From Acidobacteriaceae bacterium (GTDB lineage Bacteria > Acidobacteriota > Terriglobia > Terriglobales > Acidobacteriaceae): a DNA stretch of 47,719 nucleotides. Below, in pieces: positions 32,279-40,521 of this stretch. Position numbers and translations under genes: made by a program. How positions within the stretch are numbered: the stretch's first letter is position 1; every line of letters begins with the position of its first letter. The notes under the pieces were generated by a model, which was given only the letters and a program-made list of their open reading frames with translations, had not been told where the DNA came from and searched no databases. The stretch is from assembly GCA_003139795.1 (NCBI GenBank), contig PLGM01000401.1, positions 1 to 47,719 of the forward strand, written 5' to 3'.

Positions 32279-33865
32279 ATGAGTGGAGATATGTTGACGG
32301 GAACGGGACAGTTCGATGCGGCGCTGCAGGTGGTGGAGAGGCTGCGGGCGGCGGGGTATGAGGCGTACCTGGCGGGGGGATGCGTGCGGGACCTGCTGCT
32401 GGGACGGGAGCCGAAGGATTATGACGTGGCGACGAACGCGACGCCGGAGGTGGTGCTGGGGCTGTTCGAGAGGACGTTTGCGGTGGGGGCGCACTTTGGG
32501 GTGGTGCTGGTCGCGGACGGCGACGGGGAGGGTTATGTGGTGACGGAGGTGGCGACGTTCCGGTCGGATGGGGCTTATTCGGATGGGCGGCATCCGGATG
32601 CAGTGCGGTATACGAAGAGCGCCGAGGAGGATGTGAGAAGGCGGGATTTCACGATCAATGGGCTGCTGCTGGATCCGGAACGGCTTTTCCCTCAGGGGCT
32701 TGAGGGGGCAACCCACCCTAGCCTCAAAGAGTCGCCGCGGCGACACGTGGCGAGGGTGGGGCACCCAAATTTCCAATCGCAAGCCGAATTCCAAGACGCG
32801 GGTTCCCATCCGCACACAGAAGAGCAGCCGCAGGTCCTTCGGCTCGCTCCGCTCGCTCAGGATGACAGTCCTCTATTAGCCGCGCAGTATTTCAGATTGA
32901 GCGCAACCCAACAGAAGCTGCGCTCGGCGGTGATTGATTTTGTGGGCGGGGTTGGGGATTTGGATGCGGGGGTTGTGAGGGCGATCGGGAGGGCGGAGGA
33001 GCGGTTCGAGGAGGATCACCTGAGGATGCTCAGGGGGGTACGGTTCGCGGCGCGGTTTGGATTTGAACTGGAGGCGGGGACGAAGGCCGCGGTGCTGGGG
33101 CTGGCGGGCAGGATCGGGGCGGTGAGCAGGGAGCGGGTCAGGGACGAGCTGACAAAGATGCTGACGGAGGGGCGGGCGCGGAGGGCGTTCGAGCTGCTGG
33201 ATGAGACGGGGCTGCTGAAGGAGGTGCTGCTCGAGGTGGCGCGGATGAAGGGGGTGGAGCAGCCGGCGCAGTTTCATCCGGAGGGGGATGTGTGGGTGCA
33301 TACTTTGCTGCTGCTGGGGCAACTGGAGGCGGGATGCTCGCTGACCCTGGCATGGGGAGCGCTGCTGCACGATGTGGGCAAGCCGCCGACGTTTCGAATG
33401 GCTCCGGACCGGATTCGGTTCGACGGGCACGTGGAGGTGGGCGCGGCGATGGGGGCGGAGATTTGCAGGCGGTTCCGGTTTTCGAATGAGGAGACGCGGC
33501 AGATTGTGGCGCTGATCGGGAACCATATGCGGTTTGCGGATGCGGGGCGGATGAAAGCTTCGACGCTGAAGCGGTTTTTCCGGCTCCCGGGGTTTGAGGA
33601 GCACTTGGCGCTGCACCGGATGGATTGCCTGGCGGCGAGCGGGAACCTGGAGCACTGGGAGCTTGTGCGGGAGCGGTGGCTGGCGATGCCGGAGGAGGCG
33701 GTGCGGCCGCGGCCGCTGATTTCGGGGCGGGAGTTGATTGCGGCGGGGTACGTGCCAGGGGCGGGATTCAAGGAGATGCTCAGGGCGGTTGAAGATGCGC
33801 AACTGGAGGGGACGATCGGGACTCCGGAAGAGGCGTTGCGGCTGGTGAAGGAACGGTACGACTGA
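32279..33865 (+). CDS. cca: CCA tRNA nucleotidyltransferase with repeat-derived insertion
   Basis: The ATG at 32279 gives 528 residues; ATGs at 32234 and 32291 are possible. The head domain has AYLAGGCVRDLLLGREPKDY followed by DVATNATPE, with the catalytic GG and DXD region, and RRRDFTINGLLLDP. The neck follows as EERFEEDHLRMLRGVRFAAR. A C-terminal HD domain holds HTLLLLGQLEAG and ALLHDVGKPPTF. The enzyme adds or repairs the CCA end of tRNAs. Between the RRRDFTINGLLLDP and FVGGVGDLDAGVVRAIG blocks lie about 80 extra residues (about 138-217) of unusual composition, encoded partly by intergenic-type repeats at 32707-32766 and 32830-32867. The frame is kept, so the enzyme may still work. Confidence 0.9.
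   Translation: MSGDMLTGTGQFDAALQVVERLRAAGYEAYLAGGCVRDLLLGREPKDYDVATNATPEVVLGLFERTFAVGAHFGVVLVADGDGEGYVVTEVATFRSDGAYSDGRHPDAVRYTKSAEEDVRRRDFTINGLLLDPERLFPQGLEGATHPSLKESPRRHVARVGHPNFQSQAEFQDAGSHPHTEEQPQVLRLAPLAQDDSPLLAAQYFRLSATQQKLRSAVIDFVGGVGDLDAGVVRAIGRAEERFEEDHLRMLRGVRFAARFGFELEAGTKAAVLGLAGRIGAVSRERVRDELTKMLTEGRARRAFELLDETGLLKEVLLEVARMKGVEQPAQFHPEGDVWVHTLLLLGQLEAGCSLTLAWGALLHDVGKPPTFRMAPDRIRFDGHVEVGAAMGAEICRRFRFSNEETRQIVALIGNHMRFADAGRMKASTLKRFFRLPGFEEHLALHRMDCLAASGNLEHWELVRERWLAMPEEAVRPRPLISGRELIAAGYVPGAGFKEMLRAVEDAQLEGTIGTPEEALRLVKERYD
32707..32766. repeat. Palindromic element, copy 2, inside cca
   Basis: The ends read GGGCAACCCACCCTAGCC and GGCGAGGGTGGGGCACCC, 14 of 18 positions complementary. 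The centre is a perfect 14-bp palindrome GTCGCCGCGGCGAC at 32731-32744. It matches copy 1 (29657-29714) across both ends and the centre, and is translated in frame as part of CCA nucleotidyltransferase. Confidence 0.65.
32830..32867 (+). repeat. CTCAGGATGACA element, long copy, inside cca
   Basis: GCAGGTCCTTCGGCTCGCTC runs into CGCTCGCTCAGGATGACA. It resembles a class of short repeats seen between acidobacterial genes and matches the shorter copy near 29571. It is translated in frame within cca. Confidence 0.5.
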
Positions 33866-34006
33866 AGTGACGCCCCGACACGATCGGTGTCCGCATCGAG
33901 TTCTTTCCGCGACCTGTGAAGCCGCCGGCACCTGTATCCTTGGAGCGAACGCGGCCGACGCACTCAGACAATGGGGAGTCGATTTCACAAAGGCGGAGGA
34001 GACCTG

Positions 34007-34456
34007 ATGATTACTCGCAGAGATTTGTTTGTTGAATTGATCGCAATGGCCGGCACGGCAGGAGCGTTCGCGATTGCAGATCAGACGCCAATCATGGGCT
34101 CTGCCGCATTCGATTGGAATGCGATACCGGCGAAACCGACAGAGGTGGGCTCGGTGCGATCGTTCTTCAAGGCGCGCACTGCAACGCTCGAGGAGCTTGA
34201 GGTCCACGTCACGACGCTTGACCCCGGAAAACAACCGCACCCGCCGCACCGGCATCCGAATGAAGAGATGGTGATCGTGAAGCAGGGAACGGTGGAAGTG
34301 CTGGTGAACGGCGAGTGGAAGCGGGTCGGCCCCGGCTCGGTGATCTTCAATGCGTCGAACCAACTGCACGGGCTAAGAAACGTGGGCTCTGAGCAGGCGA
34401 TTTATCACGTCATCAATTGGAAGACCGCGGCAACGCCAGAAGCGCAGCAGCCGTAA
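34007..34456 (+). CDS. Tat-exported cupin-domain protein
   Basis: The ATG at 34007 is chosen because GGAGGA lies 6 bases upstream and a twin-arginine leader follows (MITRRDLFVELIAMAGTAGA). The 149-residue protein has one cupin barrel: the first metal-binding motif reads QPHPPHRHPNEEMVIVKQG (His-X-His and Glu), and the second part includes GPGSVIFNASNQLHGLRNVG with the last metal-binding His. Small cupins of this kind can be sugar isomerases, lyases or sensors; the reaction is unknown. It is the first of three Tat-leader genes in a row (gaps of 70 and 48 bases), suggesting a common exported pathway. Confidence 0.8.
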   Translation: MITRRDLFVELIAMAGTAGAFAIADQTPIMGSAAFDWNAIPAKPTEVGSVRSFFKARTATLEELEVHVTTLDPGKQPHPPHRHPNEEMVIVKQGTVEVLVNGEWKRVGPGSVIFNASNQLHGLRNVGSEQAIYHVINWKTAATPEAQQP

Positions 34457-34526
34457 GCGAGCGATCACCGCTATGAATCACGCAGCGATGGCAGATAAGG
34501 GACAGTAGGAGCGAGGAGTGGGTTTC

Positions 34527-35702
34527 ATGCAACCAGATCATGTTTGCCGGCGATCTTTTTTGAAGACAATGGGAGCAGCGGGCATGTTGTCGGCTCTGCC
34601 GGAGTCCGCGCTTGGGCTGCACTCCGGGGGTGGATCGATTACCCAGGAGGTTGCCGCGCCGGGAGCCGATACGGAGGCAAAGCCTAAATACTCGATCAAG
34701 TTTGGCGTGATTGGCATGGATCACGCACACATCATGGGCATTACGGCGGCTGTGATTCGCGGCGGCGGGGAGCTGGTTGGCTTCTACTCGGGGCTTCCCA
34801 AGGCGGCGGCCAATTTTCAGAAGATCTATCCCAATGCCCGGCTGGCAAAGAGCGAGGACGAGATACTGAACGACCCTTCGATCCAACTGGTGGCGAGCGC
34901 CGCGATTCCGAATCTGCGCGCGCCGCTTGGGATTCGCGCGATGAAACACGGCAAGGATTTTCTGAGCGACAAGCCCGCGATGACCACGCTGGAACAGTTG
35001 GCCGAGGTGCGCAAGATTTCGGGGGAGACGGGCAGGATGTTTGCCATCATGTACTCCGAGCGGCTGGAGGTGCGCGCGGCCGTGCAGGCCGGCTATCTGG
35101 TGAAGGCGGGAGCCATCGGTAAGGTGGTGCAGACGATTAATATCGCGCCTCACCAGGTGAGCGCCCCGAGCCGTCCCGATTGGTTCTGGGATCCGGTGCA
35201 ATACGGCGGCATATTGTGCGACATCGGATCGCACCAGGCGGACCAGTTTGTTTACTACACCGGCTCGACGACGGCTGACGTCACGGCGTCGCAGATTGCG
35301 AACGTGAATCATCCGAACCATGCCGCGTTTCAGGATTTCGGCGACATGATGCTCCATGGCAACGGCGGAGCGGGGTATGTGCGGGTGGATTGGTTCACTC
35401 CGAATGGCCTGGGCACTTGGGGCGACGGGCGGCTGTTCATTCTGGGGACCGAGGGTTACATCGAGCTGCGCAAGTATCTCGATATCGCCGGCCGGGCGGG
35501 CGGCAACCATCTGTTCATCGTCGACCAGAAGCAGACCCGGTACATCGATTGCGCCAATGTGGCGCTGCCGTTCGGGCCGCAATTGGTGGCCGACATTGTG
35601 AACCGGACTCACGTTGCGCAAGACCAGGAGCAGGCGCTGCTGGCTACCGAACTGGTGTTGAAGGCGCAGAAGAACGCCAAGGTTCTTACCTTCACTGCGT
35701 AG
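34527..35702 (+). CDS. Tat-exported Gfo/Idh/MocA family oxidoreductase
   Basis: The ATG at 34527 has GAGGAG 8 bases upstream; a GTG at 34518 would add three residues. The 391-residue protein starts with a twin-arginine leader (VCRRSFLKTMGAAGMLSALP). The Rossmann domain begins YSIKFGVIGMDHAHIMGITA, where the usual GXGXXG is degenerate, and the EKP motif is replaced by SDKPAMTT. The C-terminal domain holds QYGGILCDIGSHQADQFVYY, the D-X3-H site of the family. Members oxidise or reduce sugars, inositols and related compounds with NAD(P). Export of such a folded enzyme fits Tat, and cofactor is presumably bound before transport. The next gene is a second member. Confidence 0.8.
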   Translation: MQPDHVCRRSFLKTMGAAGMLSALPESALGLHSGGGSITQEVAAPGADTEAKPKYSIKFGVIGMDHAHIMGITAAVIRGGGELVGFYSGLPKAAANFQKIYPNARLAKSEDEILNDPSIQLVASAAIPNLRAPLGIRAMKHGKDFLSDKPAMTTLEQLAEVRKISGETGRMFAIMYSERLEVRAAVQAGYLVKAGAIGKVVQTINIAPHQVSAPSRPDWFWDPVQYGGILCDIGSHQADQFVYYTGSTTADVTASQIANVNHPNHAAFQDFGDMMLHGNGGAGYVRVDWFTPNGLGTWGDGRLFILGTEGYIELRKYLDIAGRAGGNHLFIVDQKQTRYIDCANVALPFGPQLVADIVNRTHVAQDQEQALLATELVLKAQKNAKVLTFTA

Positions 35703-35750
35703 GCAGGGACAAAGAAACAATGTGCCGGAAACCAGCCCGGGGGAAGCGTG

Positions 35751-37136
35751 ATGACTGAAGTGAGTTTGAGCGCAGATTCGTCGCGGAGGACGTTTCTGAA
35801 AATGTCAGTGGGAGCGGCTGCCGCGGCCGGCTTCCCGACCATTGTTCCTTCGAGCGTCCTGGGGCAGAAAGCTCCGAGCAACCGCATCAATGTGGGAGCG
35901 ATCGGAGTGGGCCGCATCTCCCGCGTACACGATCTGCCGGGAATCTGGCAGTTCGACCAGGCGCGGATTGTGGCGGTTTGCGATCTGGACTCAAAGCGCG
36001 TGGAGGCAGGAAAAGCGCTGATTAACGGTTACTACGCCAAGAAGACCGGCAAAGACTATGACGGTGTAACCGGCTACCATAACTACCACGATCTGCTGGC
36101 AAACAAGGATATCGATGCGGTGGTGATCAGCACCCCGGACCACCAACACGCGATTCTGGCAGTGGATGCGGTTCATGCGGGAAAGGACGTATATCTGCAG
36201 AAGCCCGCGTCGCTGACCATTGCCGAGGGGCGCGCCATGAGCAATGCAGTGATGGCGTCGGGGCAGATTCTGCAGGTCGGCTCGCAGCAGAGGTCATGGA
36301 AACAGTTTCACCGGGCGTGCGAGCTGGTGCGGAACGGACGTATCGGCCAGATCAAGCATGTTGAGATCGGGCTGCCGGGGGACCCCAGTGGGCCGGAAGC
36401 GCCGCCCATGCCGGTGCCGCCGAATCTGGATTACGACGCGTGGCTGGGGTCAACGCCGGAGGTCTACTACACCGAGATGCGCGTGCATCCGCAGGAGGGT
36501 TTCGGACGGCCGGGCTGGTTGCGCTGTGAACAGTTTGGCGCCGGCATGATTACCGGATGGGGAGCGCACCATGTGGATACTGCCCATTGGGGCATGAACA
36601 CGGAATACACCGGTCCGGTGGAAGTGTGGGGCACGGCGGAGTTTCCGACGCAAGGACTATGGAACGTGCATGGAAAGTTCCTGACTCATGGTATTTACGC
36701 GAACGGCGTGACCATGGACATCAGCGGCGACTTTCCGAATGGGATCAAGTTCCATGGGGGCGAGGGATGGATTTTCGTGACCAGGGACGCGGAGGTCACG
36801 GCAGACGATCCGGGAGGGAAGCCGGTTACGCTTCAGCCCTTGATGGCGAGCGACCCGAAGATCCTTGACAGCGTGATTGGCCCGGACGAAGTGCACCTTT
36901 ACGAAAGCGCCGACCAGCATGGCAACTGGCTGGAATGCATCCGGACGAGAAAGGCTCCGATCGCGCCAGCCGAACTGGGGCACCGGGCCTGCTCGACCTG
37001 CCTGGTACACCATATTGCGATGAAGACCGGGCGCAGGCTGCATTGGGACCCAGTCAGGGAGCACTTCAAAAACGACGATGAGGCGAACGCCATGTTGTCA
37101 CGTCCGCAGAGGTTTCCCTACATGATGGCGGTTTAA
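35751..37136 (+). CDS. Tat-exported Gfo/Idh/MocA family oxidoreductase, long form
   Basis: The ATG at 35751 has GGGGGAAG upstream and directly follows an in-frame GTG (35748). Of 461 residues, the first 38 are a twin-arginine leader (SSRRTFLKMSVGAAAAAGFP). The Rossmann domain begins INVGAIGVGRISRVHDLPGI and includes AVCDLDSKRVEAGK. STPDHQHAILAVDAVHAGKD and the LQKPASLTIAEG variant of the EKP motif follow. The substrate domain contains GAGMITGWGAHHVDTAHWGM, with the conserved His residues, and ends CSTCLVHHIAMKTGRRLHWD. Long members of this type act on glycans, for example in alpha-N-acetylgalactosaminidase-like or keto-sugar chemistry, but the reaction here is unknown. Confidence 0.82.
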   Translation: MTEVSLSADSSRRTFLKMSVGAAAAAGFPTIVPSSVLGQKAPSNRINVGAIGVGRISRVHDLPGIWQFDQARIVAVCDLDSKRVEAGKALINGYYAKKTGKDYDGVTGYHNYHDLLANKDIDAVVISTPDHQHAILAVDAVHAGKDVYLQKPASLTIAEGRAMSNAVMASGQILQVGSQQRSWKQFHRACELVRNGRIGQIKHVEIGLPGDPSGPEAPPMPVPPNLDYDAWLGSTPEVYYTEMRVHPQEGFGRPGWLRCEQFGAGMITGWGAHHVDTAHWGMNTEYTGPVEVWGTAEFPTQGLWNVHGKFLTHGIYANGVTMDISGDFPNGIKFHGGEGWIFVTRDAEVTADDPGGKPVTLQPLMASDPKILDSVIGPDEVHLYESADQHGNWLECIRTRKAPIAPAELGHRACSTCLVHHIAMKTGRRLHWDPVREHFKNDDEANAMLSRPQRFPYMMAV

Positions 37137-37373
37137 GGCGGTGCTCCTGCCGCAGCTTCTTGACCGGTTCTGCCGTCCGCGGAGACCGTCAAGGGGTTGG
37201 CTGGAGCAGAGTCTGCCGGACCTATGAGCAGATTGTGCCGGGTTGGAGGCATCCCAGCACGCGGCCGGAGAATTGACGGATCGCGTGAGAGTACGTTGCC
37301 GGCGCAGCGAGATTCCTTTGGCAGAACGTGTGCGGCATTGGCTGTGCTGTGCGGCTATGCTGAACTGAGTCCT

Positions 37374-38588
37374 ATGGCCACGGCGCCGCGCCAATTCGAT
37401 GTGATTGTGTTGGGAGCGGGGGCGGCGGGGTTGATGTGCGCGGCGACCGCGGGATTGCGCGGGCGGCGCGTGGCGCTGCTCGAACACAATGGGCAGGCGG
37501 GGCGGAAGATTCTTATCTCCGGGGGCGGGCGGTGCAATTTTACGAATCTGCACTGCGGGCCGGGAAATTTCATCTCTGAAAATCCACATTTTGCGAAGTC
37601 GGCGCTGGCGCTTTATGAGCCAAGGCACTTTATCGAGCTTGTGGAGCGGTATGGGATTCGGTGGCATGAGAAGACGCTGGGACAACTGTTTTGCGACGGG
37701 CCGGCGCGGGCGATTCTGGAGATGCTGCTGGCGGAATGCGAGCGGGGCGGGGTGGAGGTGGTGCTGAACGCGCGGGGGATTCAGGTGGAGGGCGGGGGCG
37801 GCGGCGGGTTCAGAGTGATGTGTTCGGCGGGGGAGTTTGCGGCTGGGGCGCTGGTGGTGGCGACGGGAGGATTGTCGATTCCCAAGCTGGGGGCGACGGG
37901 GCAGGGATATGAGCTGGCGCGGCAATTCGGGCTGGGGGTGGTGGATCCAAGGCCGGCGCTGGTGCCGCTGGTGCTGGGCGGGGATGAGGCGGGCTGGACG
38001 GAGCTGGCGGGGGTGGCGGCGGAGGTGGTGGCGTGGATTGGCGGGGCTCGGGACGCGGGTCGTGGCCGGGCTCGGTTCAGGGAGAAGATGCTGGTGACGC
38101 ATCGGGGGGTGAGCGGGCCGGCGGTGTTGCAGGCGTCTTCGTATTGGCGGCAGGGGGATGAGCTGGTGGTGGATTTTGCGCCGGATCAGGCGGGTGGAGC
38201 GGGGATTCTGGGGCCGTTGATGCTGACGGGGGCAAGGCGGGATTTGGCGGCGTTGAAGCAAGCGCTCAGGGAGGCGTTGCCGCAGAGGCTGGCGGGGTTT
38301 CTGGCGGAAAACGGCGCGCCCCAGGGGTGGGGGAATGCGGCGCTGGAGGCTTGCGAGCGGAGGCTGCACGGGTGGAAGTTGCACCCGGTGGGGACGGAGG
38401 GTTTCGAAAAAGCCGAGGTGACAGCGGGGGGCGTGGGCACGGCGGGCTTGCAGGCGCGGACGATGGAGGCGCGGACGGTTCCGGGGTTGTTTTTCATTGG
38501 GGAAGCAGTGGATGTGACGGGGCAGCTGGGAGGGTTCAACTTCCAGTGGGCGTGGGCTTCGGGGGTGGCGGCGGGGAGGGCGGTGTAG
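37374..38588 (+). CDS. BaiN/HI0933-type FAD-dependent oxidoreductase
   Basis: The ATG at 37374 begins MATAPRQFDVIVLGAGAAGL, so the dinucleotide-binding motif sits at the normal place; the longer open frame from 37197 has no similarity. The 404-residue protein shows the family signatures GRKILISGGGRCNFTNL, YGIRWHEKTLGQLFCDG, LVVATGGLSIPKLGATGQGY, LVTHRGVSGPAVLQASSYW and, at the end, GLFFIGEAVDVTGQLGGFNF. These flavoproteins have poorly known functions; some reduce steroid or bile-acid intermediates or act as RNA-modification-related oxidoreductases. A gap of 237 bases separates it from the oxidoreductase gene; nothing was recognised there. Confidence 0.85.
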   Translation: MATAPRQFDVIVLGAGAAGLMCAATAGLRGRRVALLEHNGQAGRKILISGGGRCNFTNLHCGPGNFISENPHFAKSALALYEPRHFIELVERYGIRWHEKTLGQLFCDGPARAILEMLLAECERGGVEVVLNARGIQVEGGGGGGFRVMCSAGEFAAGALVVATGGLSIPKLGATGQGYELARQFGLGVVDPRPALVPLVLGGDEAGWTELAGVAAEVVAWIGGARDAGRGRARFREKMLVTHRGVSGPAVLQASSYWRQGDELVVDFAPDQAGGAGILGPLMLTGARRDLAALKQALREALPQRLAGFLAENGAPQGWGNAALEACERRLHGWKLHPVGTEGFEKAEVTAGGVGTAGLQARTMEARTVPGLFFIGEAVDVTGQLGGFNFQWAWASGVAAGRAV

Positions 38589-38590
38589 AA

Positions 38591-38616
38591 GCAGGGAACA
38601 GGGAATAGGGAACAGC
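38591..38616. repeat. CAGGGAA-type heptamer repeat, copy 3
   Basis: Three and a half tandem copies (CAGGGAA, CAGGGAA, TAGGGAA, CAG) start 3 bases after the stop of the flavoprotein gene. Confidence 0.65.
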
Positions 38617-38632
38617 GGGTCGGCGGGTTGGG

Positions 38633-38710
38633 GCGTTAGCAAGTTAGCGCTCCTCGGCGCGGGGGCAGCAAGTTAGCGGGTTGGCAAGTTGGCTGGTCAG
38701 CAAGTCAGCG
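38633..38710. repeat. GTTAGC repeat element, copy B
   Basis: GCGTTAGC and AAGTTAGC lie left of a GC-rich imperfect stem (GCTCCTC and GGGGGCAGC). AAGTTAGCGGGTTGGCAAG and AGTCAGC-type variants lie right. It sits between the convergent flavoprotein and cysteine-cluster genes. Confidence 0.55.
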
Positions 38711-38721
38711 GTGGATGGGGG

Positions 38722-39528
38722 CTAATCTTCGGCTGGGGGTTCGGCGGTCGGCGAGGGGGCCCGGGCCTCGCTGAGGCGCTTTACAAATTCGTAGAGGACC
38801 TCGGGGCCGGCGCCGGCGACTGCGTCTCCGGGATGGGCGCCGGCTTTCATCCAGGCAAAGAGGAAAAGAAGCGGTATCCAGCCGCGAGAGTCGTTTTCGA
38901 GCTCGGCGCCGATGCGATTGAGGACGCGGGAAAGATTGAGCGGCAGGTGAACGGGGGCAGCTTGGAGGGTGGTTGGGTCGAAGCAGTGCTGGGGCGGCGA
39001 GGTGACGAGGTATTCGCGGCAGATGAGTGGGCGGATGGGATGAATGGAGCAGGACTCATCCTCGAGGAAGGGACAGGGGATGCGCTGGTAAAGGTATTCG
39101 AGGGCCAGTTGGCGGGCGGAATCGGTTTCGGCGAGCCAGTCTTCGTTGACCATGCGGTCGATGAGGCCGGAGGCGGAGAGTTTGAGGAGCGCCTCATGGA
39201 AGCGTTGGGCGAGTTCCTGCTGGCGTGATTCGGGAAGGGTGCGAATCCAGGCGGTGAGGGCCTCGGCCTCAAAGATGCTGAGGGGGACCATCTGGCGGCA
39301 GCATGCGCCGCAGCCGGCGCGACAGGAGATGGTGCGGCCGACCTCGCTCAACTGGGAGGCGACACCGGCGATGAGGGAGTCGTCAAGGGCCTGAAGGACC
39401 GGCAGGATCTGGGTGAGGTTGGTTTGGCCGGCAGGGACGACCGCGACGGCGGAGAATTTGCCGTCGCCGATGCCGACGGTGAATTCAACTGAAACGGTTT
39501 CCTGATTCATGGGGGGGTGCTCGGCCAT
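38722..39528 (-). CDS. YkgJ-type cysteine cluster protein, paralog 1
   Basis: The start at 39528 aligns with the start of the neighbouring paralog (MAE..Q-ETVSVEFTVGIG); an ATG at 39537 is also in frame. The 268-residue product carries the zinc/iron-chelating YkgJ pattern: SCRAGCGACCRQ (C-X3-C-X2-CC), then CPFLEDESCSIHPIRPLICR and QHCFD. The N-terminal 60 residues are beta-rich and not part of the core family. The C-terminus is helical (GWIPLLFLFAWMKAGAHPGD). Proteins of this group are thought to hold a metal cluster; function is unknown. It is about three-quarters identical by eye to the gene at 39632-40423, which lies just upstream on the same strand. Confidence 0.82.
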   Translation of the reverse strand: MAEHPPMNQETVSVEFTVGIGDGKFSAVAVVPAGQTNLTQILPVLQALDDSLIAGVASQLSEVGRTISCRAGCGACCRQMVPLSIFEAEALTAWIRTLPESRQQELAQRFHEALLKLSASGLIDRMVNEDWLAETDSARQLALEYLYQRIPCPFLEDESCSIHPIRPLICREYLVTSPPQHCFDPTTLQAAPVHLPLNLSRVLNRIGAELENDSRGWIPLLFLFAWMKAGAHPGDAVAGAGPEVLYEFVKRLSEARAPSPTAEPPAED

Positions 39529-39593
39529 AGAGAGCATTGTAGCGAAGCTGCGGGCGCGCGGTGTGAGAGACAGTTATCAGTTTTGGGTGGTGA

Positions 39594-39630
39594 GGGGCCA
39601 GGGACCAGGGACCAGGGACCAGGGAACAGC
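39594..39630. repeat. CAGGGAC-type heptamer repeat, copy 4
   Basis: Four tandem heptamers (CAGGGAC three times, then CAGGGAA) follow GGGGC between the two cysteine-cluster paralogs and abut the stop codon of the second. This is the most regular copy in the window. Confidence 0.7.
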
Positions 39631-39631
39631 C

Positions 39632-40423
39632 TTACTCAGTCGACGGCGAGGGGACGCTGGCATGGCTTAGGCGCTCTATAAAATCGTAGAGAACATGTGG
39701 ACCTTCGCCGGAGACGGCGTCTCCGGGGTGGGCGCCTGCTTTCATCCAGGCAAAGAGGAAGACCAGCGGGATCCAGCCGCGCCGATCATGTTCGACTTCG
39801 GCGCCGATGCCATGGAGGGTGCGGGAAAACTTGAGCGGCAGGTGCACTGTATCGGTCTGAAGGTTCGCCGGATCGAAGCAGTGCTGCGGCGGCGAGGTGA
39901 CGAGATATTCGCGGCAGACGAGCGGGCGAATGGGGTGAATGGAGCAGGACTCGTCCACGAGAAAAGGACAGGGGACGCGTTGGTAAAAGTAATCGAACGC
40001 CAGTTGGCGAGCGGATTCGGTGCCGGCGAGCCAGTCTTCTTTGACGATGCGGTCGATGAGACCGGCGGCGGCGAGCTTGAGGAGAGCCTGGTGGAAGCGT
40101 TGGGCGAGTTCCTGCTGTTGGGATTCGGGGAGGGCTCGAATCCAGGCGGCGAGGGACTCGGCCTCGAAGATGCTGAGGGCGACCAGTTGGCGGCAACAGG
40201 CGCCGCAGCCAGCCTTGCAGGAGACGGCACGGCCAGCCTGGGCTAACTGAGCAGTGACGCCGTCGATGAATGAGCTGTCAAGCGCCTGCAGGACGGGCAG
40301 GATTTGGGTGAGGTTGGTTTGGCCGGCAGGGACCGTGGCGGTGGCGGTGAATTTGCCGTCGCCAATGCCGACTGTGAACTCGACTGATACGGTTTCCTGA
40401 GACATGGAGGATCGCTCGGCCAT
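39632..40423 (-). CDS. YkgJ-type cysteine cluster protein, paralog 2
   Basis: The 263-residue product has the same layout as paralog 1: a beta-rich start (SVEFTVGIGDGKFTATATVP), the SCKAGCGACCRQ cluster, CPFLVDESCSIHPIRPLVCR, QHCFD and a helical end. All cluster cysteines are conserved between the two copies. The few bases upstream of both starts are also similar (CATAG ahead of ATTGTAGCGAA), so the duplicated unit included the start region. The copies are separated by about 100 bases with a heptamer repeat. Whether both are active, or one has drifted in substrate, cannot be told from sequence. Confidence 0.82.
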   Translation of the reverse strand: MAERSSMSQETVSVEFTVGIGDGKFTATATVPAGQTNLTQILPVLQALDSSFIDGVTAQLAQAGRAVSCKAGCGACCRQLVALSIFEAESLAAWIRALPESQQQELAQRFHQALLKLAAAGLIDRIVKEDWLAGTESARQLAFDYFYQRVPCPFLVDESCSIHPIRPLVCREYLVTSPPQHCFDPANLQTDTVHLPLKFSRTLHGIGAEVEHDRRGWIPLVFLFAWMKAGAHPGDAVSGEGPHVLYDFIERLSHASVPSPSTE

Positions 40424-40521
40424 AGAAACAGAATTGTAGCGAAACCGCGGGCGGAGCGTTCGAGGGTGAGTGTGACGGGATTGCCCCGATATGTTCGAGG
40501 GAGTGTCGAGGCCAGGATAGA

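Noticed and set aside
32876-34369. A 497-codon minus-strand frame across cca and the cupin gene
   Set aside because: The product is Arg/Pro/His-rich without domains, and it covers two well-supported plus-strand genes.
37098-38642. A 514-codon minus-strand frame opposite the flavoprotein gene
   Set aside because: Low-complexity Arg/Pro/His composition and complete overlap with a gene that has FAD-binding motifs.
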